From Rhodovulum sp. 12E13 (GTDB taxonomy: Bacteria > Pseudomonadota > Alphaproteobacteria > Rhodobacterales > Rhodobacteraceae): a DNA stretch of 64,000 nucleotides. The DNA is taken from contig NZ_QPLK01000014.1 in assembly GCF_003340565.1 (NCBI RefSeq), positions 44,832 to 108,831 on the forward strand, written 5' to 3'. The translations under genes were made by a program, and so were the position numbers. The notes under the pieces were generated by a model. That model searched no databases. It was not told where the DNA came from and worked only from the letters and a program-made list of their open reading frames with translations. This document shows positions 38,550-47,036 of this stretch, one piece after another; positions within the stretch are counted from its first letter, which is position 1; every line of letters starts with the position of its first letter.

Positions 38550-39368
38550 TCAGGGCGCCCCCTCGGGCGAGCCGATGTCGGGCGCGTCGACCGCCTTCAT
38601 GCCGACCGCGTGGTAGCCCGCGTCGACATGGTGCACCTCGCCCGTGACCGCCGCCCCGAGATCGGACAGCAGATAGAGCGCCGAGTTGCCCACGTCCTGC
38701 AGTGTCACCGTGCGCCGCAGCGGGGCGTTCAGCTCGTTCCATCTGAGGATATAGCGGAAGTCGCCGATGCCCGAGGCGGCGAGCGTCTTGATAGGGCCGG
38801 CGCTGATCGCGTTGACGCGCACCCCGTCCTTGCCGAGATCCTCGGCCATGTAGCGAACGGACGCCTCGAGCGCGGCCTTCGCCACGCCCATGACGTTGTA
38901 ATGCGGCATGACCTTCTCGGCGCCGTAATAGGTCAGTGTCAGGCAGGCGCCGCCCTGCGGCATCATCGCCGCGGCCCGGCGCACGCATGACGTGAAGGAA
39001 TAGACGGAGATGTCCATCGACATCAGGAAGTTGTCGCGGCTGGTGTCGACGTAGCGGCCGCGCAACTCCGACTTGTCGGAAAACCCGATCGCATGGACGT
39101 AGAAATCCAGGCTGCCCCAGGCCGTGCGCAACTGCTCGAAGCAGGCGTCGACCGACGCCTCGTCGGAGACGTCGCAGGGGGCGACCTGCGTCGCGCCCAG
39201 CTGCTCGGCCAGCGGCACGACGCGCTTCTTGAACTGCTCGCCCTGGTAGGTCAGAGCGAGTTCCGCGCCAGCCCCGGCAAGCGCCTGCGCAATGCCCCAG
39301 GCGATGGATTTGTCATTGGCGAGGCCCATGATAAGTCCCCGCTTGCCCGCCATCAGCTGCGCCGCCAT
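38550..39368 (-). CDS. fabI: Enoyl-[acyl-carrier-protein] reductase FabI
   Basis: NADH-dependent reductase of the last step of the fatty acid elongation cycle, divergent SDR family. 272 residues. [16 protein letters not shown] cofactor motif, [13 protein letters not shown] and the catalytic YxxxxxxK in [19 protein letters not shown] near residue 160, with [11 protein letters not shown] following. The ATG at 39368 with GAGGCGGGG upstream is preferred to a GTG eight codons earlier. Divergent from pdxH. Confidence 0.95.
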   Translation of the reverse strand: MAAQLMAGKRGLIMGLANDKSIAWGIAQALAGAGAELALTYQGEQFKKRVVPLAEQLGATQVAPCDVSDEASVDACFEQLRTAWGSLDFYVHAIGFSDKSELRGRYVDTSRDNFLMSMDISVYSFTSCVRRAAAMMPQGGACLTLTYYGAEKVMPHYNVMGVAKAALEASVRYMAEDLGKDGVRVNAISAGPIKTLAASGIGDFRYILRWNELNAPLRRTVTLQDVGNSALYLLSDLGAAVTGEVHHVDAGYHAVGMKAVDAPDIGSPEGAP

Positions 39369-39513
39369 CGCCCCGCCTCGTCCCGTCGTCACCTGTCTCC
39401 CTTTAGGCCGAGGGCGACGCAGGGTTCAAGGCGAACCGGCGGAGCGCGGGGCGCGGCGTGCAGGCGCGCATCGACGGCCCGGAACGGCCGAGTGAGAAGC
39501 AGGAGAGCGAGAC

Positions 39514-40140
39514 GTGAGCGATCGGACGGGCCCCTTCGCCGGAGACGACCCTTTCAAGTTGGCGCGCGCATGGCTGCGCGAGGCCGAGGCGACCGAGCCG
39601 AACGACCCGACGGCCATCGCGCTCGCGACGGTCGACGCGGACGGCCTGCCCAATGCGCGCATGGTGCTCCTCAAGGAGATCGAGGCATACGGCGACGCCT
39701 CGGGCGCCTTCGTCTTCTACACCAACTACGAGTCGGCCAAGGCGCGCGAGATCGAGGCGACGGGCAAGGCCGCCTTCGTGCTGCACTGGAAGAGCCTGCG
39801 TCGGCAGATCCGGGTGCGCGGCATGACCGAGAAGGAGGAGGGCGAACAGGCCGACGCCTATTTCGCCACCCGCTCGCTGAAGTCGCGGCTCGGCGCATGG
39901 GCGTCGGCGCAGTCGCGACCGCTCGCCTCGCGCACCGCGCTGATGGCCGAGGTGGCGCGGATCACCGCCACCAAGGGGACCAATCCGCCGCGCCCGCCCT
40001 TCTGGGGCGGCATCCGCATCCGGCCCGTCGAGATCGAGTTCTGGGCCGACGGCGCCTATCGCCTGCATGACCGCTTCCGTTGGACGACGCGCGCGCCCGG
40101 CGGCGCGGGCGGCTGGGACGTCTTGCGCCTGAGCCCGTGA
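39514..40140 (+). CDS. pdxH: Pyridoxamine/pyridoxine 5'-phosphate oxidase
   Basis: FMN-dependent oxidase making pyridoxal 5'-phosphate. 208 residues. [19 protein letters not shown] binds [39 protein letters not shown] is the conserved core, and the C-terminal [18 protein letters not shown] and LHDRFRWT are diagnostic. GTG start with AGGAGAG upstream. Followed by a terminator-like hairpin. Confidence 0.96.
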   Translation: MSDRTGPFAGDDPFKLARAWLREAEATEPNDPTAIALATVDADGLPNARMVLLKEIEAYGDASGAFVFYTNYESAKAREIEATGKAAFVLHWKSLRRQIRVRGMTEKEEGEQADAYFATRSLKSRLGAWASAQSRPLASRTALMAEVARITATKGTNPPRPPFWGGIRIRPVEIEFWADGAYRLHDRFRWTTRAPGGAGGWDVLRLSP

Positions 40141-40494
40141 TCCGGGCCGCCGTGCGCGACGATTCTGCGCCCAGGTGCCGTGCCTTGGCCTGCGCGGAGC
40201 GCTGAAAAACGGCGCTAGGGGCGGCCATCAGGCTTCCGCCCCTTTCGCCCGTGGAGAAAGTGAATTAGTCTCAGGCGCGTAGGCGGGGTCTGGCTTGAGA
40301 GTTCCGGTCGGAGCCGGCGATAACCGGCAGCACGGTAAGATTAACCCAAGGTTGTATTTCAGTCGGCGCGCCGGCCCAGTAATGGGGTGGGCCTGTCGTT
40401 CGCGAAATACTTGGAATTGCAGGTATCCGGGTCATCCGGGGTGCGTGTTGCGATAAGGTCCTGATCGAGACGGGGTGTCGACGGTGGTGACGGC
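40141..40494. other. Long leader region upstream of the cold shock gene
   Basis: 354 bp without a supported gene. After the pdxH hairpin the sequence becomes less GC-rich (around 40270-40410), with AT-rich words such as GATTAACCCAAGGTTGTATTTC, which fits a promoter and long 5' untranslated leader for the cold shock gene. Leaders of this kind often carry temperature-responsive structure; none could be proven here. Confidence 0.4.
40217..40243 (+). terminator. Terminator-like hairpin after pdxH
   Basis: AGGGGCGG (40217-40224) pairs with CCGCCCCT (40236-40243) across an 11-base loop and is followed by TTC; 76 bp after the pdxH stop. Confidence 0.5.
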
Positions 40495-41037
40495 GTGAGC
40501 GAGCGCGACGAGAGCGACAGGGCGGCCGAAGTCCGCCGCGTGGCGGGTCGGGTGAAGTGGTTCGATCCGGGCAAGGGCTTCGGCTTCGTTGTCGCCGACG
40601 AGGGCGGCCCCGATATCCTGCTTCATGCCAACGTCCTGCGGAATTTCGGGCAGAGTTCGGTCGCCGACGATGCTCGCGTCGAGGTGGGCGTGCAGCAGAC
40701 GGCCCGCGGCAAGCAGGCCGTGCAGGTCTTCGCGATCACCCCGCCCGAGACCGGCGACGAGGCGCCGCTCGGCGATCTCGAGCACGTCACGCCGGAGGAG
40801 CGCGCGGCCCTGCCGCTGGAACCGGCCCGCGTGAAATGGTTCGACAAGTCGAAGGGCTTCGGCTTTGCAAACGTGTTCGGCCGCCCCGAGGACATCTTCG
40901 TGCATGTCGAGGTGCTGCGCCGGTCCGGCCTCGCCGACCTGCAGCCGGGCGAGGCGGTGGCGCTGCGCGTCGTGCAGGGCTCGCGCGGGCGGCTCGCCGT
41001 CGAGGTCGCGGCATGGGAGCGGGCGATCCATGATTGA
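40495..41037 (+). CDS. Cold shock protein with two CSD domains
   Basis: 180 residues with two RNA-binding cold shock domains. The first, residues about 15-80, has VKWFDPGKGFGFVVADEG and DILLH. The second, residues about 110-177, has VKWFDKSKGFGFANVFGRPEDIFVH. Both retain RNP1 (KGFGF) and RNP2 aromatic and hydrophobic residues. A 30-residue acidic linker separates them. This two-domain form is common in Alphaproteobacteria. GTG start. The 3' end overlaps the DUF192 gene by 8 bp. Confidence 0.93.
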   Translation: MSERDESDRAAEVRRVAGRVKWFDPGKGFGFVVADEGGPDILLHANVLRNFGQSSVADDARVEVGVQQTARGKQAVQVFAITPPETGDEAPLGDLEHVTPEERAALPLEPARVKWFDKSKGFGFANVFGRPEDIFVHVEVLRRSGLADLQPGEAVALRVVQGSRGRLAVEVAAWERAIHD

Positions 41038-41521
41038 GGCATTCAGGCGCGGGGCCGTCGTCGCGCTTTTCGCGCTCGTTGGCCTCGGCGCAGGCGCGAC
41101 GGCAGCCTCGGCGGAGTGCGCCACCGACCGGGTCGACCTCCGCGGAGACTGGGGGCAGGCCAGTTTCACCGTCGAGATCGCCGACGATGATGCCGAACGC
41201 TCCCGCGGGCTGATGCATGTCGAGAGCATGCCCTCGGGCGCGGGCATGCTCTTCGTCTACGAGCGGGCCGGCGAGCCCAGGTTCTGGATGCGCAACACGC
41301 TGATCCCGCTCGACATGATCTTCGTGCGGCCCGATGGCGTCGTGCAGCATGTCCATGACCGCGCCATCCCGGGCGACGAGACGTCGATCTCGGGCGGCGA
41401 CGGCGTGCTGGCGGTGCTCGAGATCAACGGCGGTCTGGCCGAGGCGCTGGGCATCGACCCTGGCACCGAGATGCGCCACCCCGCCTTCGGCGAAGGCGCT
41501 GCCTGGCCCTGCACCGACTGA
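41030..41521 (+). CDS. DUF192 family exported protein
   Basis: 163 residues with a signal peptide (RRGAVVALFALVGLGAGATAASA, cleavage near residue 28). The DUF192 core follows: SFTVEIADDDAERSRGLMHVESMPSGAGMLFVY, FWMRNTLIPLDMIFV and a C-terminal EINGGLAEALGIDPGTEM. Probably periplasmic; the family's function is unknown. Translationally coupled to the cold shock gene by an 8-bp overlap, an arrangement I associate with Rhodobacteraceae. Confidence 0.88.
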   Translation: MIEAFRRGAVVALFALVGLGAGATAASAECATDRVDLRGDWGQASFTVEIADDDAERSRGLMHVESMPSGAGMLFVYERAGEPRFWMRNTLIPLDMIFVRPDGVVQHVHDRAIPGDETSISGGDGVLAVLEINGGLAEALGIDPGTEMRHPAFGEGAAWPCTD

Positions 41522-41567
41522 CGCGCGCTCTTTTCATCGCTGCGCGCAGCGTCTATCGAAGCGCTGT

Positions 41568-41644
41568 CGGGGCGTGGCGCAGCCTGGTAGCGCGACGGTT
41601 TTGGGTACCGTAGGTCGTAGGTTCGAATCCTGCCGCCCCGACCA
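41568..41644 (+). tRNA. tRNA-Pro (anticodon UGG)
   Basis: 77 nt with an encoded CCA end. Acceptor CGGGGCG pairs with CGCCCCG; anticodon stem ACGGT/ACCGT encloses the loop TTTGGGT with anticodon TGG at 41602-41604; the T-loop GTTCGAATC is canonical. The discriminator base A and the first pair C1-G72 are typical of bacterial tRNA-Pro. Confidence 0.96.
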
Positions 41645-41986
41645 TCCCTTGGCCGGCTCAAACGACGCTCTCTTTGCAGCGGCTTGGGCGGGCCCGCTTG
41701 TCTCGCGGGGCGCTGACCGCATCGGCCAGGGCAACGTGTCGGTCTTCTTCATGACGCCGCTCGACATTGCCGGAACGGGTACGTCGGCTCGTCGTCCGGC
41801 AGCGGCGCCGCGGCTCAATGCCAGCGCGCGGTGCCGCACGCCGGACACGGCGTGGCACCGTTCCGACCCTTCGGAACCTCCGGCGCGCGCACCGTCACGG
41901 CCGCCAGGCTGATCCCTTGCCGCCGCGCCGGACACGGACAAGCGGCGCGGCGCGTCGCGGCGCACCGCGCGGGTGCCGGCCCCCGC
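41645..41986. other. Gap between tRNA-Pro and the HlyU-like gene, with a possible zinc-ribbon tail
   Basis: No full gene is supported. On the minus strand a frame ending at 41815 reads [20 protein letters not shown], then [19 protein letters not shown] and a stop. The CPCP and CPAC pairs resemble a small zinc ribbon. A GTG at 41898 would give a 27-residue product, but no ribosome-binding site is obvious. It may be a gene remnant. Confidence 0.3.
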
Positions 41987-42280
41987 CTAGCTGCGGAAGA
42001 TCGCCTCGCCCTGCTCGTCGATCAGCGCCTTCGCCTTGGCGAGCGAAGCTTCGGCGGCGGCCTCCTCGCTCTGCAGCGTGTCGGCGCGGATCATCCGGTG
42101 GGTCTTCGTCTCGCCGCCCACCTCCCTCTCGATGCGGGCGGCGATGCGCCAGCTCGACCCGTCGCGCTGCGGCTCGGGCGTGATGCGGTAGCCGTCGTGC
42201 TCCTCGGCGGGGGCGGCCGGGCCGCCACCCTCGCTGCCCTCGCCGCCGCGCGAACCGAAGAGGCGCGAAAGGATCGACAT
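41987..42280 (-). CDS. HlyU-family protein
   Basis: 97 residues: [13 protein letters not shown], a Gly/Pro-rich linker, then [42 protein letters not shown], the pattern of the HlyU family (pfam10115) in Alphaproteobacteria. Despite the family name, evidence for a DNA-binding role in this group is weak. It starts 10 bp after the rpoD stop and may be co-transcribed with rpoD. Confidence 0.82.
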   Translation of the reverse strand: MSILSRLFGSRGGEGSEGGGPAAPAEEHDGYRITPEPQRDGSSWRIAARIEREVGGETKTHRMIRADTLQSEEAAAEASLAKAKALIDEQGEAIFRS

Positions 42281-42290
42281 CGTGCCTGCC

Positions 42291-44276
42291 TTACTGGTCG
42301 AGGAACGAGCGCAGCTTGCGCGAGCGGCTCGGGTGCTTGAGCTTGCGCAACGCTTTCGCCTCGATCTGGCGGATTCGCTCGCGGGTGACGCTGAACTGCT
42401 GGCCGACCTCCTCGAGCGTGTGGTCGGTGTTCATCCCGATGCCGAAGCGCATGCGCAGCACCCGCTCCTCGCGGGGCGTCAGCGACGAAAGCACCCGCGT
42501 CGTCGTCTCCTTGAGGTTCTCCTGGATCGCGCTGTCGAGCGGCAGCACGGCGTTCTTGTCCTCGATGAAGTCGCCGAGCTGGCTGTCCTCCTCGTCGCCG
42601 ATGGGCGTCTCGAGGCTGATCGGCTCCTTGGCGATCTTCATCACCTTGCGAACCTTCTCGAGCGGCATCTGCAGCTTTTCGGCCAGCTCCTCGGGCGTCG
42701 GCTCGCGGCCGATCTCGTGCAGCATCTGCCGACCCGTGCGGACCAGCTTGTTGATCGTCTCTATCATGTGCACGGGGATGCGGATCGTGCGCGCCTGGTC
42801 GGCGATGCTCCGCGTGATCGCCTGCCGGATCCACCACGTGGCATAGGTCGAGAACTTGTAGCCGCGGCGGTATTCGAACTTGTCGACCGCCTTCATCAGG
42901 CCGATGTTGCCTTCCTGGATCAGGTCGAGAAACTGCAAGCCGCGGTTGGTGTATTTCTTGGCGATCGAGATCACGAGGCGCAGATTGGCCTCGACCATCT
43001 CCTTCTTGGCCTGCCGCGCCTCTTTCTCGCCTTTCTGCACCTGCTGGACGATGCGGCGGAACTCGGAGATGTCGACGCCGACATACTGGCCCACCTGCGC
43101 CATCTCGGAGCGCAGGTCGACCACCTTCTGGGCCGAGCGGTCCATCAGCGACGCCCAGCCGCGGCCGGGCCTCTCGCGCATCCGCTCGATCCATGTCGGG
43201 TCGAGCTCGGAGCCGCGATAGGCCTCGATGAACTCGCGCCGGTTGATCCGGGCCTGGTCGGCGAGCTTCACCATCGCGCTGTCGATCGACATGATCCGGC
43301 GATTGATGCCGTAGAGCTGGTCGATCAGCGCCTCGATGCGGTTGTTGTGGAGGTGCAGCTCCTTCACCAGTTGCACGATCTCGGAGCGGAGCTTCTGATA
43401 GCGCTCCTCGTCGCCGGTGCCGAACGAGCCATCCTCGTTGAGCGTGGCCGACATGCGCCGGTCCTGCATCTCCTCGAGCTGGGTGAAGTCGACGGCGATG
43501 CGATCGAGCGTCTCGAGCACCCGTGGCTTGAGCGCGGCCTCCATCGCGGCGAGCGACATGTTGGCCTGCTCGTCGTCGTCGTCCTCGTCGGCGTCCTTGG
43601 CGATGGGGTTGCCGTCTGCGTCGAGTTCCGGGCCCTCGTCCTTCTTCTGGTCGGAGCTGTCCTCCGCCGGGGCGGCGACGACAGGCTCCTCCTCTTCCTC
43701 CTCGCCGAGGCCGCGGCCGAAGGTGGCCTCGAGGTCGATCACGTCGCGCAGCAGGATCTCTTCCGACAGAAGCTCGTCGCGCCAGATCGTGATCGCCTGG
43801 AAGGTCAGCGGGCTCTCGCACAGCCCGGCGATCATGGTGTTGCGCCCGGCCTCGATGCGCTTGGCGATGGCGATCTCGCCCTCGCGCGACAAGAGTTCGA
43901 CCGAGCCCATCTCGCGCAGATACATGCGCACCGGATCGTCGGTGCGGTCGAGCTTCTCGCTCTCGGTGGTGGACATGGCGACTTCGCGCGAGGTCGAGGT
44001 CTCGACCACTTCGGTCGACTTCTTCGATTCCTCGTCTTCGGCCTCTTCGTCCTCGATCACGTTGATGCCCATGTCCGAGAGCATCGACATGACGTCCTCG
44101 ATCTGCTCCGACGACGTCTGGTCGGGCGGCAGGACGGCATTGAGCTGATCGTAGGTGATGTAGCCGCGTTCCTTGGCCTCGGCGATCATCTTCTTGACCG
44201 CGGCCTGGCTCATGTCGAGCGAGATCTCCGGCTCGGCCTCTTCCTGCTTGCGGTCGTCGGCGTCCTTAGCGGCCAT
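42291..44276 (-). CDS. rpoD: RNA polymerase primary sigma factor (sigma-70)
   Basis: 661 residues. Region 1.1 at the N-terminus ([29 protein letters not shown]), region 1.2 [16 protein letters not shown], a long acidic non-conserved region ([11 protein letters not shown] ... [10 protein letters not shown]), region 2 with [22 protein letters not shown], and region 4.2 [24 protein letters not shown] at 44276 after CAGGAGTG. It lies 237 bp downstream of dnaG, the conserved dnaG-rpoD order. It directs transcription of most housekeeping genes. Confidence 0.98.
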   Translation of the reverse strand: MAAKDADDRKQEEAEPEISLDMSQAAVKKMIAEAKERGYITYDQLNAVLPPDQTSSEQIEDVMSMLSDMGINVIEDEEAEDEESKKSTEVVETSTSREVAMSTTESEKLDRTDDPVRMYLREMGSVELLSREGEIAIAKRIEAGRNTMIAGLCESPLTFQAITIWRDELLSEEILLRDVIDLEATFGRGLGEEEEEEPVVAAPAEDSSDQKKDEGPELDADGNPIAKDADEDDDDEQANMSLAAMEAALKPRVLETLDRIAVDFTQLEEMQDRRMSATLNEDGSFGTGDEERYQKLRSEIVQLVKELHLHNNRIEALIDQLYGINRRIMSIDSAMVKLADQARINRREFIEAYRGSELDPTWIERMRERPGRGWASLMDRSAQKVVDLRSEMAQVGQYVGVDISEFRRIVQQVQKGEKEARQAKKEMVEANLRLVISIAKKYTNRGLQFLDLIQEGNIGLMKAVDKFEYRRGYKFSTYATWWIRQAITRSIADQARTIRIPVHMIETINKLVRTGRQMLHEIGREPTPEELAEKLQMPLEKVRKVMKIAKEPISLETPIGDEEDSQLGDFIEDKNAVLPLDSAIQENLKETTTRVLSSLTPREERVLRMRFGIGMNTDHTLEEVGQQFSVTRERIRQIEAKALRKLKHPSRSRKLRSFLDQ

Positions 44277-44318
44277 GCAGCACTCCTGTCCGGGCGCGTG
44301 ATTCGCGGAGGCGGGTCT

Positions 44319-44337
44319 CGCACGAATCATTAGTGCG
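44319..44337 (-). promoter_or_regulatory. Inverted repeat overlapping a -10-like sequence before rpoD
   Basis: CGCAC (44319-44323) and GTGCG (44333-44337) flank an AT-rich core that reads TAATGATT on the coding strand, 43 bp upstream of the rpoD ATG. The AT-rich core resembles a -10 region. Weak evidence. Confidence 0.25.
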
Positions 44338-44460
44338 GGAATCGCGCGGGTCCACCTCGGTTACGCAGCAAGATGCGGCTTGCCAACCGTTCAGCGGCTG
44401 AAGGGTCACGCGCGTCTCCCCTCGGTCTGTCGACGACCTTCGCGGCGCCATCGCCGTCCC

Positions 44461-44512
44461 CGGGCCCGTCCCGGTTCCCGGGCCCGTCCCGGTTCCCGGG
44501 TCCGTCCCGGCC
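44461..44512. repeat. 18-bp tandem repeat between dnaG and rpoD
   Basis: Two exact 18-bp units beginning CGGGCCCGTCCCGG (44461-44478, 44479-44496) and a third imperfect one (44497-44512), starting 2 bp after the dnaG stop. Each unit contains the palindrome GGGCCC and the array can fold into alternative hairpins. No T-run. Confidence 0.75.
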
Positions 44513-44513
44513 G

Positions 44514-46673
44514 TCACTCCTTGCCGCCGGCTTCGTCGCCGGCGGCGCCATGGCCGATCTCGCGCAGGAGATCGGCAAAGGCGCTCTTCTCGCGCCGGTC
44601 GAGCCGCACCCCGTTGGGCGCCAGGTCGAATTCCGCGCGATCGCCGTCAGCGGTCCGCTCGGCCGCCGCGCGGGCACGCGCCGCCTCGGCCAGCCGCCAG
44701 GTCAGCGCATCGGGCGGCGCACCCTCCTCGTCCTCGTCGCCTTCGGCCCGGGGATCGAGCCGAGCCGCTCCCGCCGGCACGCGATCTTCGGCCCCGTCCG
44801 CGGCCGGCTGCCACGCGGCGGCCGCATCCGAGAGGCCGGGCATTGGCTCGGGCGCCCGCTCGGCACGACCCAGCCGTTCCATCGCCTCCGCCACCTCACG
44901 CGCGGCCCCCCGCGCGGCGGCGAGGCGTGCGAACTCTCCCGCGAGGCAGGCGCGCGCAACGTCCCGGTCATGGGCCCGCCGCACGCCCGGCGAGAGGGTG
45001 ACATGGCGCGGCGCCATCAGCCTTTCAAGGGGCGCGCGGCCGAGCCGCGCCTCGAGGCCGGCGCGCACCTCGGCGGCCGTGCCCGCCACGTCGCAGGACA
45101 GCAGCGCCGCGGCGATCTCGGCGTGGCCCGCCCCGGTGAACTCCGTCTCCTCCAGCACGTGCGCGAAGTCCTCGATCAGCGCGGGGCAGGCGATCAGCGT
45201 GGCGAGGATCACCGCCTCGCGCAGGTGCTCGGGCGCCGTGCCCTCGGCGGCCCGTGCCGCGGCCCGCGTCGCTTGCATGGGCAGGACGGGCGGCGCGAAC
45301 CGCCGCGCCCCGAAGCCGCGCTCCCTGCGCGCGCCGCCGCCGGGCTGCCAGCCCCGGCCCGGCTCGCCCCGCGCGGTGCCGGCCCGGTCGAAGCCGAAAA
45401 GCTCCGCGCGCCGGTCGCGCAGGGCGTGCGCGTAATGCGCCCGGATCGAGGGGTCGGCGATCCGCGACACCCGGCTGCGCAGAGCCCTGTCGAGCGCCGC
45501 GCGCCGCTCTGGGCTGTCGAGCGCGCGCCCCTCCGTCTCGCGTCGCCACATCAGTTCGACCATCGGCAGGGCACCGTCGAGCACCGCCTGCATCGCCTCG
45601 GCGCCGCCCTCGCGGATCACGTCGTCGGGGTCGCGCCCCTCCGGCAGAAGCGCGAATCGCAGGGACTGCCCGGCCTCCATCAGCGGCAGGGCGAGATCCA
45701 TCACCCGTTCGCCCGCCCGCAGGCCCGCCCGGTCGCCGTCGAGCGCCACGATCGGCTCGTCGTGCATCTTCCACAGCATCCGCAGCTGCTGCTCGGTGAC
45801 GGCCGTGCCGAGAGGCGCCACCGCCCCCTCGAAGCCCGCCCTGACCAGCGCGATCACGTCCATGTAGCCCTCGGCCACGATCAGCGCCGCGCCCTTCCCG
45901 CAGGCGCCCCGCGCCGGCCCGTGATTGTAGAGCGTGCGCGACTTGTCGAAGAGTTCGGTGTCGGGCGAGTTGAGATACTTGGCGCTGTCGCCCGGGTCCA
46001 TCGCCCGCCCGCCGAAGGCGATGGCCCGCCCCCGCGCGTCGCGGATCGGAAACAGGATGCGGTCGCGGAACGTGTCGTAGGGCGCGCGCCCCTTGTCGGA
46101 GGGGCGCACGAGCCCGGCCGCCAGCATCCGCTCGACCTCGACGCCCTGTGCGGCGAGCGCCTCGCGCAGCCCCTCCCAGCCGGGCGGCGCGTAGCCGATC
46201 TCGAACCGCGCGAGCGTGGCCGCGTCGAGCCCGCGCTTCGCGAGATAGTCCCGCGCCTCCGCCGCCTTCGCCGAAGCGAGCTGCATGCGGTAATGGCGCA
46301 CCGCCTGTTCCATCACGTCGGCCAGCGTCGCGCGCTTCTCCGCCTTCTCCGCGGCCTTCGGGTCGCGCGCCGGCATGTCCACGCCGGCCATCCGCGCCAG
46401 TTCCTCCACCGCCTCCATGAACGACAGGTTCTCGGCCTCGCGCAGGAAGGTGATGGCGTCGCCCTTGGCGTGGCAGCCGAAGCAGTAGTAGCGCCCTTCG
46501 CGGTCGAGCACGTGAAAGCTCGCCGTCTTTTCCTGGTGGAACGGGCAGGGCGCCCACCAGTCGCCCCGGCCCTGGTTCGATTTCCTGCGGTCCCACGTCA
46601 CCTTGCGCCCCACGAGGTCGGCAAGCGACACGCGCGAGCGGAGATCGTCGAGGAAGGCGGGGGGCAGCGACAT
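44514..46673 (-). CDS. dnaG: DNA primase
   Basis: 719 residues. N-terminal CHC2 zinc finger (CPFHQEKTASFHVL and YYCFGCHAKGDAI near residues 40-70), the catalytic RNA-polymerase domain and TOPRIM motifs ALIVAEGYMDVIAL and VALDGDRAGL near residues 260-310, then a DnaB-interacting C-terminal region. Longer than E. coli DnaG (581) because of an Ala/Arg/Glu-rich C-terminal extension. The ATG at 46673 lacks a strong Shine-Dalgarno. Transcribed toward rpoD. No rpsU precedes it, unlike the enterobacterial operon. Confidence 0.96.
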   Translation of the reverse strand: MSLPPAFLDDLRSRVSLADLVGRKVTWDRRKSNQGRGDWWAPCPFHQEKTASFHVLDREGRYYCFGCHAKGDAITFLREAENLSFMEAVEELARMAGVDMPARDPKAAEKAEKRATLADVMEQAVRHYRMQLASAKAAEARDYLAKRGLDAATLARFEIGYAPPGWEGLREALAAQGVEVERMLAAGLVRPSDKGRAPYDTFRDRILFPIRDARGRAIAFGGRAMDPGDSAKYLNSPDTELFDKSRTLYNHGPARGACGKGAALIVAEGYMDVIALVRAGFEGAVAPLGTAVTEQQLRMLWKMHDEPIVALDGDRAGLRAGERVMDLALPLMEAGQSLRFALLPEGRDPDDVIREGGAEAMQAVLDGALPMVELMWRRETEGRALDSPERRAALDRALRSRVSRIADPSIRAHYAHALRDRRAELFGFDRAGTARGEPGRGWQPGGGARRERGFGARRFAPPVLPMQATRAAARAAEGTAPEHLREAVILATLIACPALIEDFAHVLEETEFTGAGHAEIAAALLSCDVAGTAAEVRAGLEARLGRAPLERLMAPRHVTLSPGVRRAHDRDVARACLAGEFARLAAARGAAREVAEAMERLGRAERAPEPMPGLSDAAAAWQPAADGAEDRVPAGAARLDPRAEGDEDEEGAPPDALTWRLAEAARARAAAERTADGDRAEFDLAPNGVRLDRREKSAFADLLREIGHGAAGDEAGGKE

Positions 46674-47036
46674 CGCCGCCAATATCGGCGCCCGTCTCCC
46701 CCCTGTCCAGCCGACTCCGCCCCGCCCGCGCCGCTGTCCCGCGATACCCGCCCAGGTTCCGCATCGCCCAGAGATCCGGGGCGCGGCGGCCGCACCCCGC
46801 ACGCATCCGGGCCGCCGAGGCTCGGGGGGCCGGTCGGTCTGCTCCTGCCCGCTGCTTCTTCTTGCCGGAAAATATCCCGGGGGGAGGCGCCCGGCACGGG
46901 CGACGGGGGGCTGGCCCCCCTTCCGCGCTCTCCGTCCGGCGCGCCCGGCAGATCGGGGAAGCGCACACCCCCGCGGAGCGCGGCGCCCGCGGGCGCAAAC
47001 GGGCGGCTCGCAGCGGCACCTCGCCCCGCTGCCGGC
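46674..47036. other. Gap between the DNA ligase gene and dnaG
   Basis: 363 bp without a supported gene; it contains palindromic element copy 2 (46855-46920) and the presumed dnaG promoter, for which no clear -35/-10 pair was found. Confidence 0.5.
46855..46920 (-). repeat. Intergenic palindromic element, copy 2
   Basis: Read on the minus strand: GGGGGGCCAGCCCCCC hairpin, GTCGCC ... GGCGCC, CTCCCCCCGGGATATTTT and a GCAAGAAGAAG tail. Same organisation as copies 1, 3 and 4, with the AAGAAGAAG variant of the tail shared with copy 3. Confidence 0.75.

Noticed and set aside
40359..40574. Minus-strand 71-codon frame in the cold shock gene leader
   Set aside because: Ser/Arg/Pro-rich, overlaps the start of the cold shock gene antisense, and shows no motif.
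42282..44333. Plus-strand 683-codon frame opposite rpoD
   Set aside because: Leu/Asp/Val/Arg-biased antisense artefact; rpoD on the minus strand has full family motifs.
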